Assembly (NCBI GenBank): GCA_017644375.1 | Contig: JAEPLP010000001.1 | Coordinates: 434,001-498,000, forward strand | Origin: Prochlorococcus marinus CUG1435 | Lineage (GTDB): Bacteria > Cyanobacteriota > Cyanobacteriia > PCC-6307 > Cyanobiaceae | Direction of reading: 5' to 3' | DNA: 64,000 nucleotides | Shown: positions 27,933-39,403 of the stretch, one piece after another | Position numbering within the stretch: position 1 is the stretch's first letter | Layout: every line of letters begins with the position of its first letter | Program-made: the position numbers and the translations under genes | The notes under the pieces: model-generated | Databases searched by the model: none | What the model was told of the DNA's origin: nothing | Seen by the model: only the letters and a program-made list of their open reading frames with translations

Positions 27933-28049
27933 TTAACCCTGACGCTGTTTATTTCGAGGTCTTTTCTTGTTAATAACAAAGATTTTACCTCTTCTCCTCA
28001 CGATCTGATCGTCAGGACTAATTTTTTTAACTGAAGATCTGACCTTCAT
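27933..28049 (-). CDS. rpmJ: ribosomal protein L36, zinc-ligand-free form
   Basis: A 38-codon ORF read by eye from ATG at 28049 to TAA at 27933-27935. The translation begins [20 protein letters not shown] and ends with [11 protein letters not shown]. These are the L36 landmarks, but no cysteine is present, so the usual Cys-Cys-Cys-His zinc site is gone. It lies between adk and rpsM, the normal place; infA, often between adk and rpmJ, is absent here. Confidence 0.93.
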   Translation of the reverse strand: MKVRSSVKKISPDDQIVRRRGKIFVINKKRPRNKQRQG

Positions 28050-28094
28050 AAGGGTTTTACAAATAAAACGTTAATACTATATTCTACATCATCA

Positions 28095-28643
28095 TCAAGC
28101 CATTTTTTGTTTGATATCAGAGGAAATGGTTTTTAAATCTCTATCTGCATCAATATATTTTAACAATGAAAGATCTTTAAAATATTGAATCAAAGGTTCT
28201 GTGGTTTTTTTATAAATATCAACTCTTTTTCTAATAGTCTCTTCAGTATCATCATTTCTCCCTCTCAGAAGCAAGCGCTTAATAAGAACTTCTTCTGGAA
28301 TATCTAAGTAAAAAACAACTTCTAAAGGTTGATTTATTTCAATTAAGACCTCGTTCAACGAATTTGCTTGAGATAAATTTCTTGGGTAGCCATCAAGAAT
28401 CCAACCTTTATTATCGTTATCTAAATTTTGCCTTACTATTTTTAGTACAAGTTCGTCGCTAACAAGCTCTCCTCGGTTAATAATATCCTTAACCTGTCTA
28501 CCAAGGATAGAATCTATTTCGATTTCTTTTCTTAATAATTCTCCTGTAGAAAGGTGCAAGTAAGAGTTGGTTTGACTTAATAATTGAGCCTGAGTCCCTT
28601 TCCCTGCTCCAGGAGCACCTAAAAATAGTAAGTGTTTTTTCAT
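28095..28643 (-). CDS. adk: adenylate kinase, short form
   Basis: 182 residues with the P-loop [10 protein letters not shown] (8-17), the AMP-site [11 protein letters not shown] and [18 protein letters not shown]. The LID domain is the short type without zinc cysteines, so it is smaller than the ~215-residue enzymes. Its ATG shares one base with the secY stop (TAATG), indicating coupled translation. Confidence 0.96.
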   Translation of the reverse strand: MKKHLLFLGAPGAGKGTQAQLLSQTNSYLHLSTGELLRKEIEIDSILGRQVKDIINRGELVSDELVLKIVRQNLDNDNKGWILDGYPRNLSQANSLNEVLIEINQPLEVVFYLDIPEEVLIKRLLLRGRNDDTEETIRKRVDIYKKTTEPLIQYFKDLSLLKYIDADRDLKTISSDIKQKMA

Positions 28644-29962
28644 TAATTATTAATTAGTCCCTCATACCTTTGAGAAATAACATAGGTTTGGATTTGCTTA
28701 GCAGTATCAATAGCTACACCCACGAGGATCAATAATGAGGTTGCACCTAAACCTTGAAAAGTCTGAACATTTGTTGCTCTTTCTACTGCAGCTGGGATTA
28801 TAGCTACTGATCCCAGAAATAATCCTCCTAATAATGTCAACCTATTTTGTATGCCTGATAAGTAATTTGTCGTATTACTTCCAGGACGAACACCTGGTAT
28901 TGCCACTCCTCCTTTCTTTAGATTTGATGCAACATCTACTGGATTAATAGTAAGTGAAGCATAGAAAAAGGAGAATCCCAAAATCAAGGAAAAGAATGTG
29001 AGAGCATATGGCCATGGATTTGAAGATCCAGGATTTAAACTACTAGCTAACTTTATTAAGACTGGATTACCAGTTACATTTGCAATTGTTATTGGTAAAA
29101 AAATTAAAGCAGATGCAAAGATAATAGGCATGACTCCTCCTGCATTTAATTTGAGAGGTAAATAACTTTGCCTTGTAGGAAGTAATGTTGCATTTCCAAT
29201 TTGTCTTTTTGCACTAACAATAGGAATCCGTCTCGCTCCCTCCTGTACAAAAATTATGCCGACAATTGTCAGTAAAAAGACTCCAAGTAGAACTGCTATT
29301 CCTAAAACATCACCTCTATCCCCTGTTTGAGCTTTTTCAATAGTTGAACTTAGAGCCTTTGGCAAAGTAGCAACAATGTTTAAAAATATTACCAATGAAG
29401 CTCCTTGTCCAATCCCTTTCTCTGTAATAATTTCACTAAACCACATCACTAACATTGAGCCAGTAACTAAGGCAATAGATGTTTGTAAGACAAAAGTAGT
29501 TTCACTTATCCCCTGAATTGCATATTGTCTAAGGATTAAAGAAAAAATGATACTCTGCAAAAATCCCCAACCCAAAGAAACATATCTAGTTATTTGAGCA
29601 ATTTTTCTTCTCCCCGCTTCTCCTTCATTTTTTTGTAAATCTTCAAGAACTGGCAATGAAGCTGTGAGAAGCTGAATAATAATTGATGCGTTGATAAAAG
29701 GAAGTATGCCTAATGCGAATATTCCTAGGGTTGAAATTCCTCCGCCAGTAAAAATATCTAAGAAACCTATTAATTGACCTCCTTGATCTATAAAACTTTT
29801 AAACGCAACCCTATCAATACCTGGCATAGGGATATAGATACCAAGCCTTACTAAAAGAAGAAGACCTAAAGTTGTTAAAACTCTGCTCCTTAACTCCTTA
29901 TTTAAAAATAATTGGGAGAGTATTTCTGAAGCGCTAGGATTTCTACTTTTGTTTACAAACAT
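28643..29962 (-). CDS. secY: preprotein translocase channel SecY
   Basis: 439 residues with ten predicted membrane helices. Signature blocks: [28 protein letters not shown]-type cytoplasmic loop and a C-terminal loop with [13 protein letters not shown]. It is the protein-conducting channel used at both plasma and thylakoid membranes in cyanobacteria. It lies in the spc operon after rplO. Confidence 0.97.
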   Translation of the reverse strand: MFVNKSRNPSASEILSQLFLNKELRSRVLTTLGLLLLVRLGIYIPMPGIDRVAFKSFIDQGGQLIGFLDIFTGGGISTLGIFALGILPFINASIIIQLLTASLPVLEDLQKNEGEAGRRKIAQITRYVSLGWGFLQSIIFSLILRQYAIQGISETTFVLQTSIALVTGSMLVMWFSEIITEKGIGQGASLVIFLNIVATLPKALSSTIEKAQTGDRGDVLGIAVLLGVFLLTIVGIIFVQEGARRIPIVSAKRQIGNATLLPTRQSYLPLKLNAGGVMPIIFASALIFLPITIANVTGNPVLIKLASSLNPGSSNPWPYALTFFSLILGFSFFYASLTINPVDVASNLKKGGVAIPGVRPGSNTTNYLSGIQNRLTLLGGLFLGSVAIIPAAVERATNVQTFQGLGATSLLILVGVAIDTAKQIQTYVISQRYEGLINN

Positions 29963-29993
29963 TTTGATACTTTCCTAAATTTTAGTAAATTTA

Positions 29994-30449
29994 TTAATTA
30001 TTTATAAGCTCGCAAGATCCGCCTGCATCCTCAATTTTTTGTTTTGCAACTTTTGTGAATGCATGAGCTTGTACTGTCAATTTTACACTAACTTTCCCAT
30101 TACCAAGAATTTTTAAAGGAAATTTTGGCTTAAAAATCAATCCTTTCTTGACTAGTGAATCAAGGTTAACAGTATCGTTATCTTTGAAATCGTTTAATTT
30201 ATCTATATTTATTATGGAAAAATTCTTTTGATTAATTATTTCAAAGTGCTTTAATTTTGGAACTCTTCTATATAAAGGCATTTGGCCACCTTCAAAACCT
30301 GGACGTGTAGGTCTTCCAGAACGTGACTTTTGTCCTCTCATTCCAAAACCACATGAAGCACCCTGACCGGCCGCAATACCTCTTCCCTTTCTTAATTTTT
30401 TCTTTCTCGAACCAGAGTTTGATTTAAGTGTATTCAATGTTGAAGTCAT
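29994..30449 (-). CDS. rplO: ribosomal protein L15
   Basis: 151 residues from ATG at 30449 ([20 protein letters not shown]). A TTG three codons upstream overlaps the rpsE stop and is a less likely start. The glycine-rich segment [20 protein letters not shown] and the end with [16 protein letters not shown] identify L15. rpmD (L30), which precedes rplO in many bacteria, is absent, as is usual in cyanobacteria. Confidence 0.96.
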   Translation of the reverse strand: MTSTLNTLKSNSGSRKKKLRKGRGIAAGQGASCGFGMRGQKSRSGRPTRPGFEGGQMPLYRRVPKLKHFEIINQKNFSIINIDKLNDFKDNDTVNLDSLVKKGLIFKPKFPLKILGNGKVSVKLTVQAHAFTKVAKQKIEDAGGSCELINN

Positions 30450-30454
30450 AATTT

Positions 30455-31075
30455 TCAAGAATAGAGCTGTTCAAGTGAGATTCCTCTCTCCCTTGAAACA
30501 GATTTGTGTGTTCTTAATTGAGAAAGAGCCACCATAGCAGCTCTCGCATTATTCAAAGGTGTTTTACTACCTAATCTTTTTGCTAAGACATTTTTTATGC
30601 CCGCTAGTTCTAAAACTGTTCTTATTGAACCACCAGCGATTACACCAGTACCTGGAGCAGCTGGCCTAATCAGTACGTTAGCGGCACCATTTCTACCTTT
30701 AGATAAAGTTGGTATTGAATTATTTGGAGTTAAGGGAACCCTAACAAGATTCTTTTTGCCATCTGAAACTCCCTTTCTAACAGCACCAATCACATCTCCA
30801 GCTTTTCCAACTCCAACTCCAACTTGACCTTTCTCATTACCAACAATAACGATTGCCCTAAAACTCATTTTTTTTCCGCCTTTAACAGTTTTAGATACGC
30901 GTCTTATTTGAACAACCCTTTCTTGCCAATCAGAATCTCTTTCTAGATTTTTTGAATCACCTCTTCTATTTCTTTTTCGATCATTTCGATTATTCTTTTT
31001 TTGTTCCACAGGCATTGCCCCAGGAACGTTATCGTTCTTGGATTGAATTTCTTGTTTTATTGGAGTGTCAGTCAT
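30455..31075 (-). CDS. rpsE: ribosomal protein S5
   Basis: 206 residues. An N-terminal Asn/Lys-rich extension (1-45) precedes the S5 double-stranded RNA-binding domain ([20 protein letters not shown]) and the C-terminal [18 protein letters not shown]. It is in spc order between rplR and rplO. Confidence 0.97.
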   Translation of the reverse strand: MTDTPIKQEIQSKNDNVPGAMPVEQKKNNRNDRKRNRRGDSKNLERDSDWQERVVQIRRVSKTVKGGKKMSFRAIVIVGNEKGQVGVGVGKAGDVIGAVRKGVSDGKKNLVRVPLTPNNSIPTLSKGRNGAANVLIRPAAPGTGVIAGGSIRTVLELAGIKNVLAKRLGSKTPLNNARAAMVALSQLRTHKSVSRERGISLEQLYS

Positions 31076-31090
31076 AGTAAAAATTAAGAT

Positions 31091-31459
31091 TTAGAATTCA
31101 AGGCCAGCTTCACGAGCAGCGTCTGCAAGTGCCTTTACTCTGCCGTGATATAAATTACCTCCACGGTCAAAAATTACTTGCTTGATACCTTTTTTTATCG
31201 CTCTATTAGCTAGTAATTTTCCAACAATAGAAGAAGAGTTACAATCAGAGGGTAATTTCTCTGATTTTTCTCTGAGTTCTTTATCAACGGTTGAAGCTGA
31301 GCAAATAGTTTTCTGAGCACTATCATCTATAACCTGGGCATAAATATGATTATTAGAGCGGAAAACAGACAATCTTGGACGCGTTGCATCTCCAATTAAG
31401 AATCTTCTTAATCTTTTGTGTCTTTTTTGAGTTTGTAATTTTCTGGAAAGTTTGGTCAT
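31091..31459 (-). CDS. rplR: ribosomal protein L18
   Basis: 122 residues, with [20 protein letters not shown] and [20 protein letters not shown], the L18 5S-rRNA-binding core. It lies 14 bp after rplF. Confidence 0.97.
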   Translation of the reverse strand: MTKLSRKLQTQKRHKRLRRFLIGDATRPRLSVFRSNNHIYAQVIDDSAQKTICSASTVDKELREKSEKLPSDCNSSSIVGKLLANRAIKKGIKQVIFDRGGNLYHGRVKALADAAREAGLEF

Positions 31460-31473
31460 TTTTTTAAATGGAA

Positions 31474-32013
31474 TTATTTTTTGCCAGATTTACCAGCTTT
31501 TCTGAGAATTCTCTCATCATGGTACTTAATTCCTTTACCTTTATATGGCTCTGGAGGTCTAATTGATCTGATTTTTGCTGCTTCATTGCCAACAATTTCC
31601 TTATCAATTCCAGATACAGTAACGTTTGTATTACTTTCAACCTTGTATGTTATACCATCAGGGGGGATCATTTCTACAGGATGACTATATCCTGCACTTA
31701 CAACTAGATTTTTACCTTTTACTTGTGCTCTTGATCCAACGCCAACAATTTCTAGTTTCTTTGAAAAACCTTGAGTAACCCCTTCAACCATATTAGCGAG
31801 TAAGGCTCTACATAAACCATGTCTCTGCCTTGAATGTATTTTGGTGGTAGTAGGAATTACTACAACAGTATTATCTTTCTTATCAAAACTAACTCCCTCA
31901 GGCATGACACGTTTTAATTCACCCTTTGGGCCTTTTACTGTAACTTTTAATCCATCAAAATCAACTGTAACTTTCTCTGGAATAAGTACTGGTGTTTTTC
32001 CGATTCTTGACAT
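31474..32013 (-). CDS. rplF: ribosomal protein L6
   Basis: 179 residues, two repeats of the L6 fold. [16 protein letters not shown] opens the protein, and [17 protein letters not shown] near the end is the signature for the sarcin-ricin loop region. It lies 12 bp after rpsH. Confidence 0.97.
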   Translation of the reverse strand: MSRIGKTPVLIPEKVTVDFDGLKVTVKGPKGELKRVMPEGVSFDKKDNTVVVIPTTTKIHSRQRHGLCRALLANMVEGVTQGFSKKLEIVGVGSRAQVKGKNLVVSAGYSHPVEMIPPDGITYKVESNTNVTVSGIDKEIVGNEAAKIRSIRPPEPYKGKGIKYHDERILRKAGKSGKK

Positions 32014-32025
32014 GATTAATTCTCC

Positions 32026-32427
32026 TTAATAAACATAGCAGAGGACTTCGCCGCCAATGCCTTGCTTCCTAGCATCGCGATCACTCATGACGCCTTTAGA
32101 AGTTGATATTATGGCAACTCCAAGACCTCCAAGAACTTTTGGTAAACCCCTGGTATTTTTATAAATTCTCAAACCAGGTTTACTAACTCTTTGCATAGAT
32201 CTAATAGTAGGGAATTTGTTTTTACCACTATATTTAAGGCCGAGTATTATTTGTGATTTATAACCTTCACCTTCCTCATTAATATCAGAAATGAACCCCT
32301 CTTTTTGAAGCACTTTAGCGATACTTAAGGACATTTTTGAACCTGGAATTGTTGTGGTTGTATGCTTTTTCTGACTCGCATTTCTAATTCGAGTAAGCAT
32401 ATCTGAAATAGGATCGTGATTTGACAT
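32026..32427 (-). CDS. rpsH: ribosomal protein S8
   Basis: 133 residues with [18 protein letters not shown] at the start and [20 protein letters not shown] near the end, the 16S-binding signature. S8 represses the spc operon in E. coli by binding mRNA near rplE; see the hairpin at 32988-33009. rpsN (S14) is not present before it, as is usual in cyanobacteria. Confidence 0.97.
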   Translation of the reverse strand: MSNHDPISDMLTRIRNASQKKHTTTTIPGSKMSLSIAKVLQKEGFISDINEEGEGYKSQIILGLKYSGKNKFPTIRSMQRVSKPGLRIYKNTRGLPKVLGGLGVAIISTSKGVMSDRDARKQGIGGEVLCYVY

Positions 32428-32436
32428 AGTTTTAAT

Positions 32437-32976
32437 TTAATTCTTACTAAAAGGCATTCCTAACTCTTGCAAAAGAGCTTTACCTTCTTGATCTGATTTT
32501 GCACTAGTGACAATAGTTATATCCATACCTCTTATTGAATCTATTTTATCAAAAGAGATTTCAGGAAAAATCAATTGTTCTTTCACTCCAACGGTGTAAT
32601 TCCCTCTCCCATCAAAACTTTTTGGATTAACTCCTCTAAAGTCTCTTATTCTTGGTAAAGCTAGATTTATAAATCTCTCCAAAAAGGAATACATCCTGTC
32701 TCCTCTCAAAGTTACAGTACAACCAATCGGCATGCCCTCACGAATTTTAAAACCCGCAATAGCTTTTTTAGCCCTAGTTACTAAGGCCTTTTGTCCTGTA
32801 ATTGTTGCCATTTCGTTTAAAGAGGCTTCTAAAGCTTTCGAATTTGAAGCTGCCTCACCAAGACCTCTGTTAACGTTGACTTTGACAACTTTAGGTACTT
32901 GATGAATATTTTTAAGACCAAGGTCTTTTAAAAGTTTTGGTCTAATTGATTCTTTGTAGCGATTTTTTAGAGTCAT
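32437..32976 (-). CDS. rplE: ribosomal protein L5
   Basis: 179 residues, with [35 protein letters not shown] and [19 protein letters not shown]. It binds 5S rRNA. It is preceded by a 74-bp gap, the largest between rplC and secY, which contains a hairpin. Confidence 0.97.
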   Translation of the reverse strand: MTLKNRYKESIRPKLLKDLGLKNIHQVPKVVKVNVNRGLGEAASNSKALEASLNEMATITGQKALVTRAKKAIAGFKIREGMPIGCTVTLRGDRMYSFLERFINLALPRIRDFRGVNPKSFDGRGNYTVGVKEQLIFPEISFDKIDSIRGMDITIVTSAKSDQEGKALLQELGMPFSKN

Positions 32977-32987
32977 AATTTTTTGTT

Positions 32988-33009
32988 AATTCTGGTCTTT
33001 GTCAGAATT
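32988..33009 (-). promoter_or_regulatory. hairpin between rplX and rplE, possible S8-type control site
   Basis: AATTCTG (32988-32994) and CAGAATT (33003-33009) are perfect inverted arms with an 8-base loop, ending 11 bp before the rplE start on the minus strand. No long T-run follows directly, so termination is unlikely. In E. coli, S8 binds mRNA at this same gene junction to repress the spc operon. The equivalence here rests on position and structure only. Confidence 0.4.
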
Positions 33010-33050
33010 GATAAATTAGAAAAAGATGAAATCTGGTTTCTGATGAAAAA

Positions 33051-33407
33051 TTAATCAATTACTTCACCAGTTTTCTTCAATCTTCTTTTCTTAACACCCT
33101 CTTTATCAATAAAGTATTCAATCTTACTTGTAAGATTTTTATCCTTTGAAAAGAACATCACATTTGATGCATGTAAGGATGCTTCTTCTGTAAGTATTCT
33201 TCCAGTTTCTCCTTCCTGAGTTGGTTTTACATGTTTAGTCCTTAGATTAATTCCCTTAACTACTACTCTATTTTCCAGAGGGATAGTTTTTAAAACCTCA
33301 CCAGTTTTCCCTTTGTCCTTGCCATTAATTACTTTTACCAAATCTCCAGTTTTGATTCTCATTTTTATTCTCTGGAAATTTTTCTTTTGTTTTAATGAAT
33401 CCAACAT
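33051..33407 (-). CDS. rplX: ribosomal protein L24
   Basis: 118 residues. The KOW motif [20 protein letters not shown] lies at 19-38. The ATG at 33407 starts directly at the rplN stop; a second Met at residue 16 is nearer the usual L24 start, so the first 15 residues may not be made. Confidence 0.95.
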   Translation of the reverse strand: MLDSLKQKKNFQRIKMRIKTGDLVKVINGKDKGKTGEVLKTIPLENRVVVKGINLRTKHVKPTQEGETGRILTEEASLHASNVMFFSKDKNLTSKIEYFIDKEGVKKRRLKKTGEVID

Positions 33408-33773
33408 TTAAATCACCTCCGGAGCAAGAGAAACAATCTTTGTATAATTTTTATCCCGCAGTTCTCTAGCTACAGGACCAAAGACTCTAGTACCTTTTGG
33501 ATTCTTATCTTCATTAATCAAAACTGCAGCATTATCATCAAATCTGATTGAATTACCAGTATTTCTTCTTAATGTTGCTTTAGTTCTGACTATAACAGCT
33601 TTAACAACTTCAGATTTCTTAACTCCCATGTTAGGAAGAGCATCTTTTACACTTGCTACGATTACATCCCCAACATGAGCATACCTTCTATTAGAACCTA
33701 AGACCCTAATACATTGGAGTCTTTTTGCTCCGCTATTATCAGCAACTGTTAAATAAGTTTCTTGTTGAATCAT
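33408..33773 (-). CDS. rplN: ribosomal protein L14
   Basis: 121 residues with [20 protein letters not shown] and [20 protein letters not shown], the L14 signature. Its start overlaps the rpsQ stop by 4 bases. Confidence 0.97.
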   Translation of the reverse strand: MIQQETYLTVADNSGAKRLQCIRVLGSNRRYAHVGDVIVASVKDALPNMGVKKSEVVKAVIVRTKATLRRNTGNSIRFDDNAAVLINEDKNPKGTRVFGPVARELRDKNYTKIVSLAPEVI

Positions 33774-34036
33774 TTTTTAACCTCCTTAGCCTTACTTGTT
33801 TTATTGAGAATCTCTTCTATTGCCCATCTTTTATGAGCACTGAGAGGTCTAGTTTCTCTAATTTTAACTCGATCACCTAAAACACATGTATTTTCGGGAT
33901 CATGCGCCTTGTATCGTGTAGTTCTACTTACAATTTTTTTATAAGTGGGATGAGGATATCTGTTAATAACAGCAACAACAACTGTTTTGTCCATTTTGTC
34001 ACTGACAACAGTACCAATTCTTTCTTTAAGTGCCAT
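33770..34036 (-). CDS. rpsQ: ribosomal protein S17
   Basis: 88 residues with [19 protein letters not shown] and [18 protein letters not shown], diagnostic of S17 (primary 16S binder). It lies 9 bp after rpmC. Confidence 0.97.
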   Translation of the reverse strand: MALKERIGTVVSDKMDKTVVVAVINRYPHPTYKKIVSRTTRYKAHDPENTCVLGDRVKIRETRPLSAHKRWAIEEILNKTSKAKEVKK

Positions 34037-34045
34037 AACTAATAA

Positions 34046-34264
34046 TTAAGCAGAAGTAGTTTCAGAAGCAGATTGACTCTTACTAAGAGTTAGTAATTGC
34101 GCAACTTGTTTCTTGATGATTTTAAATTTATGAGTTTCATTGAGCTGTCTCGTAGCTTGCTTGAATCTCAAATCAAAAAGATCTTTTCGTAATTCGTTAA
34201 TCTTTTCAGTAATTTGATCAGAATTTAATTTTTTAAATTCTTTAAAAGACTCAGTGTTTTTCAT
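34046..34264 (-). CDS. rpmC: ribosomal protein L29
   Basis: 72 residues, all helical, with [20 protein letters not shown] and the [20 protein letters not shown] core. The start overlaps the rplP stop by 4 bases. Confidence 0.96.
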   Translation of the reverse strand: MKNTESFKEFKKLNSDQITEKINELRKDLFDLRFKQATRQLNETHKFKIIKKQVAQLLTLSKSQSASETTSA

Positions 34265-34743
34265 TTTTTAACCTCCTCTTGAGATTTTTTACTATTCTTT
34301 GTATTTTCTTGCGAGGAATCCTCTAGATTTTTATCAATGGAGATAAACTTAGTTTTTACAGGAAGTTTGTATTGAGCCAGGCGCATAGCTTCCTTTGCAA
34401 TTTCCTCAGTGATATCCTCACCACCCATTTCAAAAAGTATTCTTCCAGGTTTCACAACTGCGACCCAAAACTCTGGATTACCTTTACCAGAACCCATTCT
34501 GGTTTCGGCAGGTCTCATGGTTACAGGTTTATCAGGAAATATTCTTATCCAGATTTGACCACCACGTTTGATATATCTTGTCATAGCTCTTCTACTAGCT
34601 TCAATCTGACGTGCAGTTACCCATCCACAGTCTTGAGCTTGAAGAGCAAATTGACCGAATGCAATAGTATTACCTTTTGAGGCTACCCCCCTCATTCTGC
34701 CTCTATGCTGTTTACGAAATTTAGTACGTTTTGGACTAAGCAT
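34261..34743 (-). CDS. rplP: ribosomal protein L16
   Basis: 160 residues. [18 protein letters not shown] opens the protein, and [20 protein letters not shown] and [18 protein letters not shown] follow. The C-terminus has an extra Glu/Lys/Ser tail beyond the family core. It lies 11 bp after rpsC. Confidence 0.97.
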   Translation of the reverse strand: MLSPKRTKFRKQHRGRMRGVASKGNTIAFGQFALQAQDCGWVTARQIEASRRAMTRYIKRGGQIWIRIFPDKPVTMRPAETRMGSGKGNPEFWVAVVKPGRILFEMGGEDITEEIAKEAMRLAQYKLPVKTKFISIDKNLEDSSQENTKNSKKSQEEVKK

Positions 34744-34754
34744 TTTTATACCTC

Positions 34755-35486
34755 CTATGAATTCTCATTTGAACGATCCTCAAATTGCTGAGGTCTTCTA
34801 CTAGCTTTCCTCTTAGGGCTAGCACCCACAGGGATAGTTTGTTCTTCTTTAGGAAGAACCTCACCTTTGAAAACCCAAACTTTAATGCCCAGAACCCCGT
34901 AAGTTGTATTTGCTTCACGTGTTGCATAGTCAATTTCAGCTCTAAGTGTGTGTAAAGGTACTCTACCTTCTCTAGTCCATTCAGTTCTAGCAATTTCAGC
35001 ACCATTCAACCTTCCACCTACTTGAATTTTAAGACCTAAGACTCCAGCCCTTTGTGCCCTTTGTAAGGCCATCCTTATAGTTCTTCTAAAAGCGACTCTT
35101 TTTTCTAGTTGTTGCGCAATATATTCAGCTAGTAAAAAAGCATCAGCATCTACTCGTTCAACTTCAACAACGTTTATTCTAACTTGCCTTGTTCTATCCC
35201 CTATAGTTTTTTGAATACCAGATCTTAATTCTTCAATACCACTTCCTTGTCTTCCAACTATGACTCCTGGTCTTGCTGTTTTTAATTCAAGTTCCAGTTG
35301 GTCAGCTTTTCTAGCTATTAAAACATCGCTAATTCCTGCTGCTCCATATTTTTTCTGTATGAAACTGCGAATTTTAAAATCTTCTTGTAGAAGAATTGGA
35401 TATGTCTTGGAAGTAGCAAACCACTTAGAGCGATGCTCTTGTGTAATTCCTAATCTAAGTCCAGAAGGATGTATTTTATGTCCCAT
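34755..35486 (-). CDS. rpsC: ribosomal protein S3
   Basis: 243 residues with the opening [15 protein letters not shown], a KH domain with [17 protein letters not shown] and the C-terminal domain with [18 protein letters not shown]. Its ATG shares a base with the rplV stop. Confidence 0.97.
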   Translation of the reverse strand: MGHKIHPSGLRLGITQEHRSKWFATSKTYPILLQEDFKIRSFIQKKYGAAGISDVLIARKADQLELELKTARPGVIVGRQGSGIEELRSGIQKTIGDRTRQVRINVVEVERVDADAFLLAEYIAQQLEKRVAFRRTIRMALQRAQRAGVLGLKIQVGGRLNGAEIARTEWTREGRVPLHTLRAEIDYATREANTTYGVLGIKVWVFKGEVLPKEEQTIPVGASPKRKASRRPQQFEDRSNENS

Positions 35487-35872
35487 TAGTTTTGTACCTC
35501 CGCATTAGTTTGAGTAGAAACAGATTCAACAGAAATACTGATGTGGCAAGTCTGTTTTTTAATTGAGAAAGCTCGACCTTGAGCTCTAGGCCTATACCTT
35601 TTCATCACAGGACCACTATTAGCCCATGCAGAGGAAATCACTAAGGTGGATGGATCCATTCCAAGGTTATGTTCTGCGTTAGCAACTGCAGATCTAAGAA
35701 CTTTAGTAATAGGGTCTGTAGATCTGTAAGGCATAAATTCCAACATAATCAATGCATCTCTATAAGACCTACCTCTTATCTGATCCAAAACTCTTCTCAC
35801 TTTAGAGGCTGATCCGCGAACATAATTCCCATGAGCAATGGCTTTTTTTGATGTTTCAGGTGTTTTTGTCAT
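35486..35872 (-). CDS. rplV: ribosomal protein L22
   Basis: 128 residues. [20 protein letters not shown] and the exit-tunnel loop region [19 protein letters not shown] identify L22. The start overlaps the rpsS stop by 4 bases. Confidence 0.97.
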   Translation of the reverse strand: MTKTPETSKKAIAHGNYVRGSASKVRRVLDQIRGRSYRDALIMLEFMPYRSTDPITKVLRSAVANAEHNLGMDPSTLVISSAWANSGPVMKRYRPRAQGRAFSIKKQTCHISISVESVSTQTNAEVQN

Positions 35873-36147
35873 GATTTTGCTCCTTTCTTATCTCTTATAT
35901 GACCTCGATAAGTGCGTGTAGGAGCAAATTCACCGAGTTTATGACCAATCATTTGTTCAGTAATAAATACTGGGATATGAGTCTTGCCATTATGTACGGC
36001 AATTGTGTGACCGATCATCAAAGGTAAAATCGTAGATGATCTCGACCAAGTTTTGATAACAGACTTGTCATTATCAGTATTTTGTTTTTCTACCTTCTTG
36101 AGCAAGCTATCTGCTACAAAAGGTCCTTTTTTTAGTGAACGTCCCAT
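35869..36147 (-). CDS. rpsS: ribosomal protein S19
   Basis: 92 residues with [20 protein letters not shown] and [19 protein letters not shown]. It lies 37 bp after rplB. Confidence 0.97.
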   Translation of the reverse strand: MGRSLKKGPFVADSLLKKVEKQNTDNDKSVIKTWSRSSTILPLMIGHTIAVHNGKTHIPVFITEQMIGHKLGEFAPTRTYRGHIRDKKGAKS

Positions 36148-36184
36148 GATTATGTAATAGAAATTGAAATAGTTAATGAAGTAA

Positions 36185-37048
36185 TCAAGAGTCTCTTCCT
36201 CCTCTACTCCTCTTAGAAACGCGACGACGTCTTCGAACTACTAATTTATTACTTGGTTTGTTCTTTTTACGTGTCTTTAATCCAAGAGCTGGTTTACCCC
36301 ATGGAGTAACTGGGCCTGCTCTACCAATTGGTGCTTTTCCCTCTCCCCCTCCATGTGGATGATCACATGGGTTCATTACACTACCTCTTACTTGTGGCCT
36401 TCTTCCAAGCCATCTTCTTCTTCCAGCTTTACCTAAGCTAGTATTTCTTATTTCAGAATTACCAACTTCTCCAAGAGTTGCATAGCATTCTTTTCGTACA
36501 AGTCTTACCTCAGTAGATGGGAGTTTTAAAGCAACATAATCTCCCTCTTTTGCCATAACTTGCGCACTAGCTCCTGCAGATCTAACCATCTGAGCGCCTC
36601 TACCTGCATATAACTCAACACAATGAACACTAGATCCTAATGGCATAACAGAAAGTGGCATTGCATTTCCGTCTTCAATAGGAACGCTTTCTCCAGATAT
36701 GACATTTTGTCCGACTTTTACTCCAGCTGGAGCAATAATATATCTTTTTTCCCCATCTTCGTAGAATAAAAGTGCAAGCCTTGCATTTCTATGAGGATCG
36801 TAGTGAATAGCTGCAACTTTAGCGTTGATATTTCTTTTATCTCTTCTAAAGTCAACTAATCTATATTGCCTTTTGTGACCACCTCCACGATGACGACAAG
36901 TGATAACACCACGATTATTCCTACCTTTAACTCTATGTTTTGGAACTATTAGTGATCTTTCAGGTTTTGCACTTGTGATTTCGCTAAAGTCAGTAACTAC
37001 TCTTTGCCTAGTGCCAGGTGTATAAGGTTTAAATTTACGTATTGCCAT
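36185..37048 (-). CDS. rplB: ribosomal protein L2
   Basis: 287 residues, with [20 protein letters not shown], the [20 protein letters not shown] peptidyl-transferase-centre loop and a C-terminal basic tail. It lies 12 bp after rplW. Confidence 0.98.
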   Translation of the reverse strand: MAIRKFKPYTPGTRQRVVTDFSEITSAKPERSLIVPKHRVKGRNNRGVITCRHRGGGHKRQYRLVDFRRDKRNINAKVAAIHYDPHRNARLALLFYEDGEKRYIIAPAGVKVGQNVISGESVPIEDGNAMPLSVMPLGSSVHCVELYAGRGAQMVRSAGASAQVMAKEGDYVALKLPSTEVRLVRKECYATLGEVGNSEIRNTSLGKAGRRRWLGRRPQVRGSVMNPCDHPHGGGEGKAPIGRAGPVTPWGKPALGLKTRKKNKPSNKLVVRRRRRVSKRSRGGRDS

Positions 37049-37060
37049 AATTAAAACTCC

Positions 37061-37363
37061 TTAAGATTCTGGAAATAGTTGGATTTTGTCTCCTTCAGCA
37101 AGACGTACAATTGCCTTCTTGACCTGAGAACGTTTACCGGAAAATTTCCCGACTCTTCTTGTTCTCCTAGGAGGATTCATAGTGTTAACTCCTATGACTT
37201 TAACACTGAACAAGGCTTCAATAGCTGCCTTTATTTGTGGTTTAGCCGCTCTATGATCTACTTCGAAAGTATATTGGTTAAGATCTAGTGCATTTGTAGC
37301 CTTTTCAGTAATAACTGGCTTTCGTATTACATCGGCTAAACGAGAATCGAATAATTTACTCAT
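37061..37363 (-). CDS. rplW: ribosomal protein L23
   Basis: 100 residues with [19 protein letters not shown] and a C-terminal [17 protein letters not shown] loop near the tunnel exit, the docking site for SRP and trigger factor. Its start overlaps the rplD stop by 4 bases. Confidence 0.96.
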   Translation of the reverse strand: MSKLFDSRLADVIRKPVITEKATNALDLNQYTFEVDHRAAKPQIKAAIEALFSVKVIGVNTMNPPRRTRRVGKFSGKRSQVKKAIVRLAEGDKIQLFPES

Positions 37364-37992
37364 GATGCATAAACCTCCTGAATTTTATCTATCGCTGATT
37401 GACCTATTACCAATTTATTGGCATTGAGAATATCAAATACATTTAATTGATCGGCGGCAATTAATTTTACTTTCTCAATATTATTAATGGATTTTTTTAT
37501 AATATCGGAAGGACTATCAAGAATAACCAAAACTTTTTCAGTTTTTTGTATACCTAATCGAGCAAGGCCATTGATGATATCACTTGTTTTAGGCTGCTTT
37601 AAAGTAGATCCAAAGTCTTCAACAGCCTTCATATCAGATACTCTGGACATAAGAGCTGTTCTAAGAGCTAATCTACGTTCCTTACGATTCATATCAAGAT
37701 TGTAAGAACGTGGCTTCGGTCCAAAAATAATTCCGCCACCAGGTCTTAAGGGTGTTCTTATTGATCCTTGACGAGCTCTTCCTGTACCTTTTTGTTTGTA
37801 TGGCTTTCTACCGCCCCCTCGCACTTCAGATCTTGTCAAAGTTGAGGCTGTCCCTTGTCTTTTATTTGCTAGCTGTCTAAGGACTGCTCTATGGATTAAG
37901 TCTGCCGAAGAAGTTTCTTTAGCAACTGCTAAATCAAGAGTAACTTTGCCTGATTTTTTACCATCCCACTTTAAAGTTTCAAGTGATGTCAT
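37360..37992 (-). CDS. rplD: ribosomal protein L4
   Basis: 210 residues. The extended loop [20 protein letters not shown] and [20 protein letters not shown] line the exit tunnel. The start overlaps the rplC stop by 4 bases. In E. coli L4 represses the S10 operon; whether it does so here cannot be seen. Confidence 0.97.
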   Translation of the reverse strand: MTSLETLKWDGKKSGKVTLDLAVAKETSSADLIHRAVLRQLANKRQGTASTLTRSEVRGGGRKPYKQKGTGRARQGSIRTPLRPGGGIIFGPKPRSYNLDMNRKERRLALRTALMSRVSDMKAVEDFGSTLKQPKTSDIINGLARLGIQKTEKVLVILDSPSDIIKKSINNIEKVKLIAADQLNVFDILNANKLVIGQSAIDKIQEVYAS

Positions 37993-38642
37993 GATTTTTC
38001 ACCTCCTTTTTTGCCTACAACATTATTTGGCTTAATGTTGACAATTGAGCCAGGCTTACCTGGAACAGAACCCTTTACTACAAGCAAATTCTTCTGATCA
38101 TCAATTTTTAGAACTAACAATCCTTTGGTAGTTATCTGTTTTCCTCCATATCTTCCTGCCATTCTTTTCCCTGGATAAATTCTACCCGGAGTTGTTCCTG
38201 CCCCTGTAGATCCTGGTGCTCTATGGTTTTTTGAACCATGACTCATAGGACCTCTGCTAAAACCATGTCTTTTCTGGTAACCTGCAAAACCTCTACCCAT
38301 AGATTTGCCACTGATATCAACTTTTTGACCAACCTCAAAGTTTTTTACAGTTATTTGTTTTCCGATTTCATAAGATGAAGTTTCTTCAACCCTATATTCT
38401 TTCAAATGCTTTAAAAGTTCTTCACCTGATTTCAATAAGTGTCCCTTTTCAGGTTTGCTTAAATGCTTCTCTTTGGATAAGCCATAACCTATCTGAACGG
38501 CGGTATAACCATCCAAAGCAGTTGTTTTCAATTGAGTGACGCGGCACGGACCAGCCTCTATAAGAGTAACTGGTACCGAATTACCTTTATCATCGAAAAG
38601 TTGGGACATGCCCAATTTCTTTCCTAAAATTCCGATAGACAT
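37989..38642 (-). CDS. rplC: ribosomal protein L3
   Basis: 217 residues from ATG at 38642 ([20 protein letters not shown]). The frame is open for 12 more codons to 38678, but the L3 family begins at SIGILGKK. The middle [20 protein letters not shown] is diagnostic. It is first in the cluster; rpsJ, common before rplC elsewhere, is absent, as in other cyanobacteria. Confidence 0.97.
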   Translation of the reverse strand: MSIGILGKKLGMSQLFDDKGNSVPVTLIEAGPCRVTQLKTTALDGYTAVQIGYGLSKEKHLSKPEKGHLLKSGEELLKHLKEYRVEETSSYEIGKQITVKNFEVGQKVDISGKSMGRGFAGYQKRHGFSRGPMSHGSKNHRAPGSTGAGTTPGRIYPGKRMAGRYGGKQITTKGLLVLKIDDQKNLLVVKGSVPGKPGSIVNIKPNNVVGKKGGEKS

Positions 38643-38921
38643 AAGACTAAATAAGGCTAGCTCGTAATAATTTTTCAATTATCTAAACCTTCAGTTATTA
38701 AGGTAAAGTTAATAAAAAAACAATTAATAAGGTCGAGACTTATCTGAAATAATAGATAGTTTCTCTCGGGATAAACCCACCTGAGTTTTTTTAACGAAAC
38801 GCTAAAAAATGTGAAATTTTCAGAGGCTCGGCTAGCTTGCGAGCTTAAAAATTCACTGAATCACAATTGTACATCATCAAGTACCATAAAATAAAATAAA
38901 ATAGAAATAAAGGAAATTTTT
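38643..38921. promoter_or_regulatory. divergent promoter region of the ribosomal cluster and ndhN
   Basis: About 280 bp between rplC and ndhN. It must hold the main promoter of the S10-type cluster. Visible structure: GCTCG (38826-38830) and CGAGC (38840-38844) form a GC-rich stem unusual for this AT-rich DNA, with GCTAGC inside the loop. It may be part of a 5' leader, but no known leader motif is recognised. Confidence 0.4.
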
Positions 38922-39398
38922 ATGCCATTACTTCTCTCAGGGAAAAAGTTTCATAACGATTTAAAAACTAACAAATGTCTCGCAATATTTGCTCCTCTCG
39001 AAGGTGGTTATGAAACTCGTCTTTTAAGGAGAATGAGGGCCAAAGGCTTTAAAACGTTTATAACTTCAGCAAGAGGGCTTGGAGATCCAGAAGTTTTCTT
39101 GCTCAAATTGCATGGCGTTAGACCACCTCACCTTGGTCATCAAAGTGTAGGAAGAAACGGAGCGCTTGGGGAAGTTCAACAAGTAATCCCACAAGCTTCT
39201 GAGTTATTTAATGAAAATGATAAAAATAAATTACTTTGGTTATTAGAAGGTCAAGTATTATCTCAATCTGAATTAGAGAGCTTAATAGAGATTTGCACTA
39301 ACGATAATAAACTAACAATAGTTGTTGAAATGGGGGGTTCAAGAAAACTTGAATGGAAACCATTAAGTAATTATATTTTGGATGAATTTGAAAGTTAA
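38922..39398 (+). CDS. ndhN: NDH-1 subunit N
   Basis: A 158-residue oxygenic-photosynthesis-specific peripheral subunit of the NDH-1 complex used in cyclic electron flow and respiration. It has the family opening [14 protein letters not shown], then [20 protein letters not shown] and [20 protein letters not shown]. Length is normal. It is followed 5 bp later by ldpA, so the two are probably co-transcribed. Confidence 0.93.
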   Translation: MPLLLSGKKFHNDLKTNKCLAIFAPLEGGYETRLLRRMRAKGFKTFITSARGLGDPEVFLLKLHGVRPPHLGHQSVGRNGALGEVQQVIPQASELFNENDKNKLLWLLEGQVLSQSELESLIEICTNDNKLTIVVEMGGSRKLEWKPLSNYILDEFES

Positions 39399-39403
39399 AT
39401 TGT

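Noticed and set aside
27893-27979. N-terminal extension of rpsM
   Set aside because: It overlaps the rpmJ coding region and has no similarity to S13; the GTG at 27892 gives the family N-terminus.
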